Source: Vibrio parahaemolyticus
Lineage (GTDB): Bacteria > Pseudomonadota > Gammaproteobacteria > Enterobacterales > Vibrionaceae
NCBI RefSeq assembly: GCF_900460535.1
Contig: NZ_UHIL01000001.1
Location: 2,480,001 to 2,544,000, forward strand
Reading direction: 5' to 3'
Length of the DNA stretch: 64,000 nt
The translations under genes were made by a program, and so were the position numbers. This document shows, in pieces, positions 1 through 8,287 of this stretch. Within the stretch, counting starts at the first letter, position 1. The number at the start of each line of letters is the position of its first letter. A model generated the notes under the pieces. The model ran no database searches and had not been told where the DNA came from. It worked only from the letters and a program-made list of their open reading frames with translations.

Positions 1-33
1 AGCCACAATTGGTAATTTAATGTGTCTGGAAAT

Positions 34-909
34 ATGAAATTAGATGATTTGAACCTGTTTCGACTGGTTGTCGAAAATGGGAGCTATACCGCAACTTCGC
101 GAAAAACCATGATCCCGGTGGCAACCATCACCCGACGCATTCAAGCGCTAGAAGACTCTGTCAATCTTCGACTATTGAACCGTCACGCACGTAAGCTTTC
201 TCTGACTGAAGCCGGAGAACGCTTTTACCATGAATGCTCTCCCCTACTTCAAAGGCTGACATCAACCGCGGAAGAAATCACTGATGACTGCCGCGGTGCA
301 TCAGGCAAAATTAAAATTTCTGCGCCTTACAATCTGACCAAGCGCATGATGATGCCGATGTTTAATGACTTCATGAAGAAGTATCCGGATATCAATATCG
401 AGCTGACGACAGAGAACAACGCTGATCAATTAGACCCAACGGAATGGGATGTTATTTTCCGTGTAGGTCCGCAACGAGATTCCAGCCTAATTGCTCGTAA
501 AATTGGCGAAGTAAAAGATATTTTGGTTGCCAGCCAAGACTATCTAGCAGCCAACCCTGCGCCAAACCACGCAGAAGAGCTCTCAAACCACTCTTTGCTA
601 AAAGGCTACCCACTTATCAAGTGGACACTGATCAACAGCAAAGGTGAGTCTGTGGTGAACGTAGAGCGTGGTCGTTTCCAAGCCAACGCACTCAATGTTG
701 TTCGCAGTGCTTGTTCAGAAGGTCTAGGTATTACATTAATGCCTGATGTGATGATTAAGGAATACATCGAAAGTGGTGAATTGTTGCGAGTATTGCCAGA
801 TTGGAGCGCAAACCCGCGCGACATCTACATGCTGTACAACCACAAAGATCACTTGCCAGAGAAAGTGCGTCTGTTCATCGACTTTGTGATTGCCTACAAC
901 ATTCACTAA
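34..909 (+). CDS. aphB: AphB-like LysR-family transcriptional regulator
   Basis: This encodes a 291-residue LysR-type DNA-binding regulator. An N-terminal winged helix-turn-helix (about residues 1-60, with VATITRRIQALED as recognition region) is followed by an effector-binding domain (about 90-291). The sequence matches my recollection of Vibrio AphB almost throughout (KLDDLNLFRLVVENGSYT, DPTEWDVIFRVGPQRDSS, SACSEGLGITLMPDVM). AphB responds to anaerobiosis and low pH through a cysteine in the effector domain; the Cys in SACSEGLG is the obvious candidate, but I could not check residue numbers. The ATG at 34 gives the usual AphB length; a GTG at 22 would add four residues. Upstream control lies outside the window. 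An IS element begins 10 bp after the stop codon and separates the gene from its terminator. Confidence 0.85.
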   Translation: MKLDDLNLFRLVVENGSYTATSRKTMIPVATITRRIQALEDSVNLRLLNRHARKLSLTEAGERFYHECSPLLQRLTSTAEEITDDCRGASGKIKISAPYNLTKRMMMPMFNDFMKKYPDINIELTTENNADQLDPTEWDVIFRVGPQRDSSLIARKIGEVKDILVASQDYLAANPAPNHAEELSNHSLLKGYPLIKWTLINSKGESVVNVERGRFQANALNVVRSACSEGLGITLMPDVMIKEYIESGELLRVLPDWSANPRDIYMLYNHKDHLPEKVRLFIDFVIAYNIH

Positions 910-910
910 A

Positions 911-918
911 AAATAAAA
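911..918. repeat. Left target-site duplication of the IS element
   Basis: The octamer AAATAAAA directly abuts the left end of the insertion sequence, and the identical octamer follows the right end at 2200-2207. ISL3-family elements are known to make 8-bp duplications. Confidence 0.9.
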
Positions 919-939
919 GGTTCATCGCGGATAAGCGGG
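919..939 (+). repeat. Left terminal inverted repeat of the IS element
   Basis: It begins GGTTCATCGCGG and pairs imperfectly with 2179-2199 on the opposite strand. The first eight positions are identical. Confidence 0.85.
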
Positions 940-1011
940 AACTAAAAACAAAAACGGTAGTAAGTGATAGAGTTTTATCGCCAAACAAAACCTACACAAA
1001 CTACCGTTTTC

Positions 1012-2196
1012 ATGTCGAATCATACTTTCCTATCTTCATTCTGGGAAGGCTTTCATATAGTAAAGTCTCATCAGACTGCATCATTAATAAAGCTCACTCT
1101 CAAACCTAATTCTATCGCTAAGTGTCCGTGCGGGCTTAAAGCTCAAGCCATACATGAGTATCAGTGGCGTAACGTGAAGGAAGCTACACTGTTAGGAGCT
1201 CCCGTTGAACTGTCCATTCAAACCCGACGCAGTAATTGCGGCATTAAAACAGAGCGGCTATCTTGGTTGGAACCTTATGCTCGTATCACTAACCGCCTAC
1301 GAAGCTATATAGAACAGTTGTTACCTCTGCTACCAATTAAACATATAGCCCAAGTGACAGGCGTTCATTGGCAAACAATCAAAGAGATAGATAAGCGTCG
1401 GCTTCAACAAGTAGTGCCGCAAGTTAAATGGGGTGAATTAAGGCAACTCGTCATGGACGAGTTCGCCATTTTTAAAGGGCACCGCTATGCGACGGTCATT
1501 GCTGACGCGAAAAGCCATCAGGTTATCTGGATAGGACTAGGTCGTAGCCGCAAGGATATTCGACCGTTCTTTGAACAGCTAGGTGAGCATGGTAAAAATA
1601 TCGAAGCTGTAGCAATGGATATGAATACGGCTTTTGACCTTGAAGTCCAAGAGCATTGCCCAAATGCTCGCATCGTTTACGACTTGTTCCACGTCGTTGC
1701 TAAGTTTGGTCGTGAAGTGATGGATAAAGTCAGAGTCGACCAAGCCAATAAGCTAAAACAAGATAAAAAAGCAAGGCAATGGGTCAAGCGTTCGCGCTGG
1801 GTGTTATTGAAAAATAGGGATAATTTGAATGCACAACAGGAAAGCTACCTCACAGAAATATTGAATATGAATCAGGACTTGATGACAACTTACTTGCTGG
1901 GTGCGCAATTAAAGGAACTATGGCGTTGTGGCTCTGAACTTCAGGCTAAAAACTTATGGCAGGTATGGTGGGAGCAAGTGAATGAGAGTGGAATTAAGCC
2001 ACTTAAAGAGTTCGCTCGAAAGCTCCGTCCATATCTTCATGGGATTACTGCTTCAGCAAGTTACCCGCTGAATACCTGTACGCTTGAAGGGATAAATAAC
2101 AAGATAAAGTTAATCAAGCGGATGGGATATGGCTATCGAGACACTGATTACTTCTTCTTAAAGATAAAAGCGGCTTTCCCCGGAAAGCCGAGATGA
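1012..2196 (+). CDS. ISL3-family transposase
   Basis: This 394-residue DDE transposase moves the surrounding insertion sequence. Catalytic acidic residues are visible in VMDEFA, in AVAMDMNTAF and in a C-terminal LEGINNKIKLIKRMGYGYR block, the arrangement typical of DDE_Tnp_ISL3. The N-terminal region has CPCG and RRSNCG where most family members have two full CxxC pairs, so the zinc ribbon looks reduced. A reading frame is open back to 964, but the ATG at 1012 (MSNHTFLSSFWEGF) fits family starts better. The frame is intact, and the stop lies 3 bp before the right end of the element. Confidence 0.92.
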   Translation: MSNHTFLSSFWEGFHIVKSHQTASLIKLTLKPNSIAKCPCGLKAQAIHEYQWRNVKEATLLGAPVELSIQTRRSNCGIKTERLSWLEPYARITNRLRSYIEQLLPLLPIKHIAQVTGVHWQTIKEIDKRRLQQVVPQVKWGELRQLVMDEFAIFKGHRYATVIADAKSHQVIWIGLGRSRKDIRPFFEQLGEHGKNIEAVAMDMNTAFDLEVQEHCPNARIVYDLFHVVAKFGREVMDKVRVDQANKLKQDKKARQWVKRSRWVLLKNRDNLNAQQESYLTEILNMNQDLMTTYLLGAQLKELWRCGSELQAKNLWQVWWEQVNESGIKPLKEFARKLRPYLHGITASASYPLNTCTLEGINNKIKLIKRMGYGYRDTDYFFLKIKAAFPGKPR

Positions 2197-2199
2197 ACC
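2179..2199 (-). repeat. Right terminal inverted repeat of the IS element
   Basis: Read on the minus strand it starts GGTTCATCTCGG and matches the left end at 919. It contains the transposase stop codon. Confidence 0.85.
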
Positions 2200-2207
2200 A
2201 AATAAAA
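2200..2207. repeat. Right target-site duplication of the IS element
   Basis: The octamer AAATAAAA is identical to 911-918. Its last bases are also the A-tract of the terminator that follows. Confidence 0.9.
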
Positions 2208-2233
2208 ACCAGAGCCTAGGCTCTGGTTTTTTT
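2205..2233. terminator. Bidirectional terminator shared by purF and, before the IS, aphB
   Basis: A 12-bp stem (2205-2216 with 2219-2230; core CCAGAGCC/GGCTCTGG) closes on a two-base gap and has T-tracts on both strands. It ends the cvpA-purF transcript from the right. It once lay about 10 bases behind aphB, but that side now reads out of the IS transposase gene. Confidence 0.85.
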
Positions 2234-2257
2234 AATCCCGATAATGATGGCGCAGAT

Positions 2258-3772
2258 TTACGCGCCTTCGTTGTGCAACTCTAGGTTCGCTAGATCTTGC
2301 TGAATTTCACGTTGCGTTTTTGCATCGTCATTACGCAAACCATCTAGGAAGTCGAGGTATTGTTGATCGATATCGCCAGTTACGTATTCACCATTAAATA
2401 CTGATGTATCGAACTGCGTGATATCTTGGTTACCTAAGCCTACCGCTTCAACTAAGTCATCTAGACGTTGGTAAATAAGCGCATCCGCACCAATCTGCTT
2501 ACAAATGGTTTCGTTGTCACGACCATGAGCAATCAGCTCTGTCGCGCTCGGCATATCGATACCGTAAACGTTAGGGAAGCGAACTTCTGGTGCAGCAGAC
2601 ACCATGTACACTTTCTTCGCGCCGGAGTCGCGAGCCATCTCAATGATCTGTTCTGATGTCGTACCGCGAACGATAGAGTCATCCACCAGCAACACGTTCT
2701 TATCTTTGAACTCAGAGCGGATAGCGTTTAGCTTGCGACGCACTGATTTCTTACGTTGTTGCTGACCAGGCATGATAAACGTGCGGCCAACGTAACGATT
2801 TTTGACAAAGCCTTGGCGGTAAGGAATATCGATCGCTTGAGCAATTTGTAGTGCGATATCGCAAGAGGTTTCAGGAATAGGGATTACGACGTCGATATCA
2901 AGATCGGCGTAATCTTCACGAATTCGCTCACCCAGCTTTTTGCCCATTTCAACGCGAGCACTGTACACAGAGATTTTATCGATGAAAGAATCAGGACGCG
3001 CAAAGTAAACAAATTCAAAAATACAAGGATTTAGCTTTGGATTGTCTGCACATTGCTTAGTGAACAGCTCACCTTCAAATGTCGCATACACCGCTTCACC
3101 CGGAGCTACGTCACGCACAAAGTCAAAACCGACCGCATCCAACGCAACAGACTCTGATGCAACCATGTATTCCGTGCGACCAGCGACTTCACGCTTGCCT
3201 AAACAAAGAGGGCGAATACCATGCGGGTCACGAAACGCAATCATACCGTGGCCGATGATCATCGCAGTTACTGCATAAGCGCCGCGAATAGTACGGTGCA
3301 CATTGGTAACAGCGCGAAATACATCTTCAGCAGTCACATTGCCTTTTACTGTGTCAATTTCGTGTGCAAGTACGTTGAGCAGCACTTCTGAATCTGAAGT
3401 GGTGTTGATGTGGCGGCGATCTTTTTCAAACAGTTTCTGACGAACTTCGTGAGCGTTGGTCAAGTTACCGTTGTGGGCAAGTGTAATACCGAAAGGAGAG
3501 TTTACGTAGAAAGGCTGGGCTTCTGAGGCGCTTGAACTACCCGCAGTTGGGTAACGAACGTGGCCGATACCGACCTCACCTTGCAAGCGCTGCATGTGTC
3601 TTGCTTCGAATACATCCTTGACTAAACCGTTCGCCTTACGCAGACGAAAACGATTGCTTTCTATGGTACAAATACCAGCGGCATCTTGGCCACGATGCTG
3701 TAACACCGTTAACGCGTCATAAATAGACTGGTTTACAGGCGTTGTGCCCACGATTCCAACAATACCACACAT
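2258..3772 (-). CDS. purF: Amidophosphoribosyltransferase (first step of purine synthesis)
   Basis: PurF transfers the glutamine amide nitrogen to PRPP to give 5-phosphoribosylamine. The protein has 504 residues, close to the E. coli enzyme. It begins MCGIVG, so Cys2 is the nucleophile of the N-terminal class II glutaminase domain with no propeptide. The C-terminal phosphoribosyltransferase domain carries the PRPP loop [13 protein letters not shown] at about 360-373. It is the last gene of a cvpA-purF unit. A PurR operator upstream of cvpA should repress both genes when purines are plentiful. Confidence 0.98.
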   Translation of the reverse strand: MCGIVGIVGTTPVNQSIYDALTVLQHRGQDAAGICTIESNRFRLRKANGLVKDVFEARHMQRLQGEVGIGHVRYPTAGSSSASEAQPFYVNSPFGITLAHNGNLTNAHEVRQKLFEKDRRHINTTSDSEVLLNVLAHEIDTVKGNVTAEDVFRAVTNVHRTIRGAYAVTAMIIGHGMIAFRDPHGIRPLCLGKREVAGRTEYMVASESVALDAVGFDFVRDVAPGEAVYATFEGELFTKQCADNPKLNPCIFEFVYFARPDSFIDKISVYSARVEMGKKLGERIREDYADLDIDVVIPIPETSCDIALQIAQAIDIPYRQGFVKNRYVGRTFIMPGQQQRKKSVRRKLNAIRSEFKDKNVLLVDDSIVRGTTSEQIIEMARDSGAKKVYMVSAAPEVRFPNVYGIDMPSATELIAHGRDNETICKQIGADALIYQRLDDLVEAVGLGNQDITQFDTSVFNGEYVTGDIDQQYLDFLDGLRNDDAKTQREIQQDLANLELHNEGA

Positions 3773-3808
3773 GTCCTAATCCTCGATTTGCGACAGTAGC
3801 TGGCACTA

Positions 3809-4300
3809 CTAGATAGTGCCAGACAGAAAACTTGATGTTGCTTGTAAATGCTCGAAGAATGGGGCGATGATACGGCTGAACTCAGGGATCAACTGTGACT
3901 CTTTCCACCAATCCGAGCTTGGGAATGCAGTAAACGCATCCATAAAAAACAGCACCGCAGAAACAATTAAGACTCCGCGTAAACCACCAAATACAATTCC
4001 TAGAATTCGGTCAGTACCTGATAGCCCTGTTTTTTGTACCAGTTGACCAATGACGTAATTCACCACTGCACCAACTACCAAGGTTGCGACGAATAACGCC
4101 GCAATTGCGGCTCCGTTGCGAAACATATCATCTTTGATATTGGTGAAGTACACCGCCAATTTGGCGTAGTAGTTACTGGAGATAAAAAACGCTCCGAACC
4201 AAATAACCAAAGACAAAGCTTCTTTAGCAAAACCGCGAACTAAACTGATCAGAGCTGAAAATCCGATCACACCTAAAATGATAAAATCTATCCAATTCAT
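3809..4300 (-). CDS. cvpA: CvpA inner-membrane protein
   Basis: This 163-residue integral membrane protein has about four hydrophobic segments (around 5-25, 30-50, 65-85 and 100-120). In E. coli CvpA is needed for colicin V export and contributes to envelope and bile tolerance; its biochemical role is unsettled. It precedes purF by 36 bp, as in enterobacteria, and the two appear to share the promoter and PurR box that begin at the end of dedD. Confidence 0.95.
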   Translation of the reverse strand: MNWIDFIILGVIGFSALISLVRGFAKEALSLVIWFGAFFISSNYYAKLAVYFTNIKDDMFRNGAAIAALFVATLVVGAVVNYVIGQLVQKTGLSGTDRILGIVFGGLRGVLIVSAVLFFMDAFTAFPSSDWWKESQLIPEFSRIIAPFFEHLQATSSFLSGTI

Positions 4301-4361
4301 GTTTTCTTCATCTTAAGTTGGCGCGCATTTTAACAGAAAAAATGCTGACGCAAACGTTTTC
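4301..4361 (-). promoter_or_regulatory. cvpA-purF promoter with PurR operator
   Basis: Positions 4348-4361 read ACGCAAACGTTTTC on the plus strand, the core PurR box. Read on the minus strand, TTGCGT inside this box can serve as -35, followed after about 15 bases by TAAAAT as -10. Repressor binding would then cover the -35 element. The box abuts the dedD stop codon. This matches the E. coli cvpA-purF arrangement. The operator is a strong sequence match; the exact promoter is inferred. Confidence 0.85.
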
Positions 4362-4970
4362 TTATGGATTTAATGGCTTAAATTTAAGCAATTGACCTTT
4401 TGAGCCGGTAATTTTTTGTAATTCTTGAACTTGTCGTTCAAGTTTACTTTTTGACACATCAGGGCCAACAATTACTCGAGTAAAGTCGTTCTCTTTTTTC
4501 GTATGAGCCTGGTAACCACGCTTCTGCAAATCCGCAACAAGCGCCTCTGCATTTTCGTGATTCTTCAGCGCCATCAACTGAATGATCCACGCAGAATCTT
4601 CATATTGATTTTTTTCTTCAACTGGACGAACAGCAATTTCAACCTGCTCTGGCTGTTTTGGTTGCTTTACTTCGACGGGTTGTGGCGTAGGTTCAGGTTT
4701 CTGCTCCGGCTGAGAGGCGTTAACCTGACGCTCTTCTGACTCTTGCACGACCGCCTCTACTGGTGATTCTGGTAGCGCAATGTCATCTTCTACTGGCTCT
4801 AAGATCTCGAAGTTTTCCACATCACTATCAAGTTCAGGTTTGATAGGAATGCTGGCAAATTCTTCTTTGTAGTGCAGTTTTTTACCATCTAGAACATCAG
4901 GGAGAACAATGACTCCCACTGCGACTAGAATGATGGTGCCGACTAAACGACTTTGGAATTTACTTGCCAT
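4362..4970 (-). CDS. dedD: DedD-like SPOR-domain cell division protein
   Basis: The protein has 202 residues. A short cytoplasmic N-terminus and one transmembrane helix (about 8-28, LVGTIILVAVGVIVLPDVL) are followed by a Pro/Glu/Gln-rich periplasmic linker and a C-terminal SPOR domain (about 125-200, WIIQLMALKNHENAEAL). SPOR domains bind peptidoglycan stripped of stem peptides at the septum. DedD supports late cell division in E. coli. I take the ATG at 4970; a TTG one codon upstream is the alternative. It lies directly downstream of folC. Confidence 0.93.
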   Translation of the reverse strand: MASKFQSRLVGTIILVAVGVIVLPDVLDGKKLHYKEEFASIPIKPELDSDVENFEILEPVEDDIALPESPVEAVVQESEERQVNASQPEQKPEPTPQPVEVKQPKQPEQVEIAVRPVEEKNQYEDSAWIIQLMALKNHENAEALVADLQKRGYQAHTKKENDFTRVIVGPDVSKSKLERQVQELQKITGSKGQLLKFKPLNP

Positions 4971-4984
4971 CAAGTTACCTTTGA

Positions 4985-6247
4985 TTACTTATTCTTTGAT
5001 TGCCAATACTCCAATACCTCACCTACGGTATGGAATGAGCCCGCGACCAACACAAGATCGTTTGAAGCAGCGCTGCTTAATGCACTCTCAAACGCTTCAA
5101 CCGGTGTTTGGAACTGAACTTGCCCTTGCGGTAGGTACTGGCATAATTCATCCGCCGTTGCAGCCCGTGGCCCAGTCAACGATGCTGGATACCAATGCGT
5201 CGCGATGGGCTTAAGCGCGGCCAATGTCGCTTTGATGTCTTTATCATGCAGCATTGCAATTACAACGTGGATAGTTTTCCCTGCGTACTGAGTTTTTACC
5301 TTTTCAACTAAATACTCAGCAGAATGAGGGTTGTGCGCCACGTCCAACACAATTTCTGGCTCGTGTTGAAGTACCTGCATTCGACCCGCGAGTCGAGCAT
5401 TATTCAAGCCATTCACGATGTTTATGTCAGTGATTTGCAATTCCGACGCGCCTAGAGCCATTAAAGCAGTGGCAGCATTTGGAAGAGGTAGCGAAGGCAG
5501 AGGAAGATCCTCAAGCGCAAAAGCACCACTACTCCACTTCCAACCTTTCTCAGTTAGAGCGTAGTCAAACTGGATGCCGACTTGGAAGAATTCAGCACAG
5601 ATATCATCAGCATGGGCTGCAACCGTCGCTGGAGGCAGTGGTTGACCACAAATCGCGGGTTTACCTGCACGGTAAATGCCCGCTTTTTCAAAGCCGATAA
5701 CATTGATGTCGTCACCAAGCCAATCTACATGGTCGATCGCCAGGCTGGTGATCACTGACACATCGTGATCAACGACGTTTGTTGCATCTAGTCGCCCACC
5801 TAAGCCAACTTCAAGAAGCACTACATCGACGTTTTCGACTTGGAAAATACGCAGCGCTGCAAGCGTGCCGAACTCGAACAGACTTAAACTGATGTCACCA
5901 CGTTGTTTTTCTACATAGTCAAACGCTTCACAGTGCTTAGCATCTTCCACGTCTACACCATTAATGCGCACACGCTCGTTATAACGAATCAGATGAGGAG
6001 AACTGTAAACGCCTACCGAATAGCCAGCGTCGAGTAAGATTGCTTCCATTAGCGCACACGTTGAGCCTTTGCCATTGGTTCCGGCAACAGTGATTACGGT
6101 GGGAGCAGGTTTGGTGAGATTGGCTTTTGTCGCTACCGCTTGAACGCGGTCTAAGCCTAAATCGATAGCTGAGGAATGAATATTTGATAAATAATCAAGC
6201 CACATCGCTAGAGGAGATGTGGCTTGAGGAATTGGGTTTTGGGTCAT
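4985..6247 (-). CDS. folC: Bifunctional folylpolyglutamate / dihydrofolate synthase
   Basis: FolC adds glutamate to dihydropteroate, making dihydrofolate, and extends the polyglutamate tail of folates. The 420-residue protein has the Mur-ligase-type ATP loop GTNGKGSTC (about 56-64), the LGGRLDATN block and a C-terminal DVAHNPHSAEYL motif. Its length is normal for the family. It lies 45 bp behind accD, the order seen in enterobacteria, and probably shares a transcript with accD and dedD. Confidence 0.97.
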   Translation of the reverse strand: MTQNPIPQATSPLAMWLDYLSNIHSSAIDLGLDRVQAVATKANLTKPAPTVITVAGTNGKGSTCALMEAILLDAGYSVGVYSSPHLIRYNERVRINGVDVEDAKHCEAFDYVEKQRGDISLSLFEFGTLAALRIFQVENVDVVLLEVGLGGRLDATNVVDHDVSVITSLAIDHVDWLGDDINVIGFEKAGIYRAGKPAICGQPLPPATVAAHADDICAEFFQVGIQFDYALTEKGWKWSSGAFALEDLPLPSLPLPNAATALMALGASELQITDINIVNGLNNARLAGRMQVLQHEPEIVLDVAHNPHSAEYLVEKVKTQYAGKTIHVVIAMLHDKDIKATLAALKPIATHWYPASLTGPRAATADELCQYLPQGQVQFQTPVEAFESALSSAASNDLVLVAGSFHTVGEVLEYWQSKNK

Positions 6248-6292
6248 CTAACTTTAACCATTAATTTCTTTGGCTTTATGTTAGTTGTTACT

Positions 6293-7219
6293 TTACCCTT
6301 TTTCGTCCACTTCTGGTACAGAATATGGTTCTTCATTTGGAGATTCGTTAACCGAAATCACCAATGGAGACTTGTGGTTAGTCATCTTAGCGATAAGACC
6401 ACCCACACGTTGACGCATTTCACGACGGTCAACGATCATATCAATCGCACCGTGCTCAAGCAGGAACTCGCTACGTTGGAAACCTTCAGGAAGATCTTCA
6501 CGTACCGTTTGCTCGATTACACGACGACCTGCAAATCCGATCAACGCTTTAGGCTCACCAATGTTGATGTCGCCCAGCATCGCCAAACTTGCCGATACAC
6601 CGCCCATGGTTGGGTCAGTAAGAACCGAAACAAATGGCAGGCCTTTTTCTGACAGACGCTCAAGTGCCGCACTGGTTTTCGCCATTTGCATTAGAGACAT
6701 CAGCGCCTCTTGCATGCGAGCGCCGCCACTTGCAGAGAAACATACAAGCGCGCAGTTGTTCTCGATTGCTGCTTCTACTGCTTTAACAAAGCGAGCACCA
6801 ACCACAGAGCCCATTGAACCGCCCATGAAAGAGAATTCAAACGCACACGCTACTAGAGGCATGCCTAATAGCTCACCTTGCATAACGATCAGCGCATCTT
6901 TCTCGCCACTGCTCTTTTGTGCTGCAGAGATACGTTCTTTGTATCGCTTAGAATCTTTAAACTTCAGTTTGTCTTGAGGCTCAAGCTCAGTGCCTAGCTC
7001 AACACGGTTACCTTCGTCCAAGAATGTTTCCAAACGACGACGCGCTTTCATACGCATGTGATGGTTACACTTAGGACAAACTTCTAGGTTACGCTCAAGT
7101 TCAGCATGGTAAAGAACCTGCTCACAAGAGGTACATTTCGTCCACACACCTTCTGGGATAGAAGCTTTACGTGAACTAACTAGGTTACTTTTCTCTAAAA
7201 TCTTTTCAAGCCAACTCAT
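6293..7219 (-). CDS. accD: Acetyl-CoA carboxylase carboxyltransferase subunit beta
   Basis: AccD with AccA transfers the carboxyl group from biotin to acetyl-CoA, making malonyl-CoA for fatty acid synthesis. The 308-residue protein has an N-terminal four-cysteine zinc ribbon (Cys29, Cys32, Cys48, Cys51). The carboxyltransferase core follows, with [20 protein letters not shown] and [16 protein letters not shown]. The acidic C-terminal tail is slightly extended. The 184 bp upstream separate it from truA and must hold its own promoter. The dedA gene found here in E. coli is absent. Confidence 0.98.
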   Translation of the reverse strand: MSWLEKILEKSNLVSSRKASIPEGVWTKCTSCEQVLYHAELERNLEVCPKCNHHMRMKARRRLETFLDEGNRVELGTELEPQDKLKFKDSKRYKERISAAQKSSGEKDALIVMQGELLGMPLVACAFEFSFMGGSMGSVVGARFVKAVEAAIENNCALVCFSASGGARMQEALMSLMQMAKTSAALERLSEKGLPFVSVLTDPTMGGVSASLAMLGDINIGEPKALIGFAGRRVIEQTVREDLPEGFQRSEFLLEHGAIDMIVDRREMRQRVGGLIAKMTNHKSPLVISVNESPNEEPYSVPEVDEKG

Positions 7220-7403
7220 GGAAGACCTTTTCTCTCAACTCTTCCGCTTCATTGCGAAAGATATAAATTCGAAATAATACCGACGGATTAAACCATATCT
7301 TGCGACGAGTGTAGATAAAAAACTGGTTGTACCTATTTTCGATATCGTTAATTACTGATGTTATGCGGCTACACTACCGATATTTTGAAGCAAGTTTGTG
7401 AAT

Positions 7404-8198
7404 TTAGTTCAAATTATCTGGCAAAAACAGCGGACCGATCGGCACGCAAGGCAATTCAAATTCTTCTGGATAATCGACATCGACTAAGTACAAACCTTCA
7501 GCCTTCGCTGTTGCACCTGCAAGTTTGCGATCTTTTGCCTCAAGCAACCACTTGATCCACTCTGGTTTTTCTTCACCACGACCGACTTTAATCAGGCTAC
7601 CTGTGATGTTTCGAACCATGTGGTGAACGAACGCGTTCGCTTTAATGTCGATAACAACATAATCACCATGACGAGTGACGTTTAGGTGCATCAAATTACG
7701 GCACGGACTCAACGACTGACAATGCGCTGCACGGAATGATGAAAAGTCATTTTCACCTAACAAATATTGCCCGGCTTCATGCATTTTTTTTTCATCTAGC
7801 TCGCCGTGATAATGGCTCACACCCGAGTTCAAAATGCCTGGGCGCAATGCGTGATTAAAAATGATGTAGCGGTAACGACGCGCTGTTGCCGAGAATCGCG
7901 CGTGGAAGTCATCAGGAACTTCTTTTGCCCAGCGAACAGCGATGTCACTTGGCATGTTCGCATTTGCGCCCATCGTCCAAGCCACCATTTTTCGATTAAC
8001 GTTGGTATCAAAGTGAACAACTTGTCCCGTACCATGTACACCCGCATCAGTACGACCTGCACACTGCACTTCGACAGGGTGGTTCGCAACGATGGACAAC
8101 GCTTTCTCTAGTTCTTCTTGAACACTTTTCACTTCTCTTTGGCGTTGCCAACCAAAATAATTTGTACCGTTGTATTCGATACCTAATGCGATTCTCAT
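7404..8198 (-). CDS. truA: tRNA pseudouridine synthase A (positions 38-40)
   Basis: TruA isomerises uridines 38-40 in the anticodon stem-loop of many tRNAs. The 264-residue protein has the catalytic aspartate in [11 protein letters not shown] (Asp51) and the family block RYRYIIFN. It also carries the YGW-type start [14 protein letters not shown]. It follows hubP by 89 bp, with a terminator between them, so it probably has its own promoter. Confidence 0.97.
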   Translation of the reverse strand: MRIALGIEYNGTNYFGWQRQREVKSVQEELEKALSIVANHPVEVQCAGRTDAGVHGTGQVVHFDTNVNRKMVAWTMGANANMPSDIAVRWAKEVPDDFHARFSATARRYRYIIFNHALRPGILNSGVSHYHGELDEKKMHEAGQYLLGENDFSSFRAAHCQSLSPCRNLMHLNVTRHGDYVVIDIKANAFVHHMVRNITGSLIKVGRGEEKPEWIKWLLEAKDRKLAGATAKAEGLYLVDVDYPEEFELPCVPIGPLFLPDNLN

Positions 8199-8255
8199 CT
8201 TAACCTTCGAACTCTAAAATGGGGCGGGAAGTATATACTCAAGTCCCTTCAGATA

Positions 8256-8284
8256 CAAAAAGGGCAGCTCTCGCTACCCTTTTT
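8256..8284 (-). terminator. Terminator behind hubP
   Basis: Stem arms at 8256-8266 and 8274-8284 flank the loop CTCTCG. The minus strand reads AAAAAGGG to CCCTTTTT with one G-U pair and then runs into T-rich sequence. It sits directly behind the hubP stop codon. Confidence 0.75.
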
Positions 8285-8287
8285 GAT

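Larger units (their letters stand above)
919..2199 (+). mobile_element. Complete ISL3-family insertion sequence, about 1.28 kb
   Basis: The element is bounded by imperfect inverted repeats. The left end starts GGTTCATCGCGG and the right end, read on the minus strand, starts GGTTCATCTCGG. About 17 of the first 22 positions agree. Perfect 8-bp direct repeats flank it. It carries one transposase gene whose stop codon lies inside the right repeat. Both ends, the duplication and the reading frame are intact, so the copy looks recent and possibly active. It sits between the aphB stop codon and the bidirectional terminator shared with purF. Joining the flanks with one octamer restores a short normal gap between aphB and that terminator. 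Confidence 0.92.

Noticed and set aside
801..1109. A 102-codon plus-strand frame spanning the aphB end and IS start
   Set aside because: It overlaps the end of aphB out of frame and crosses the IS boundary; it has no family features or ribosome-binding site.
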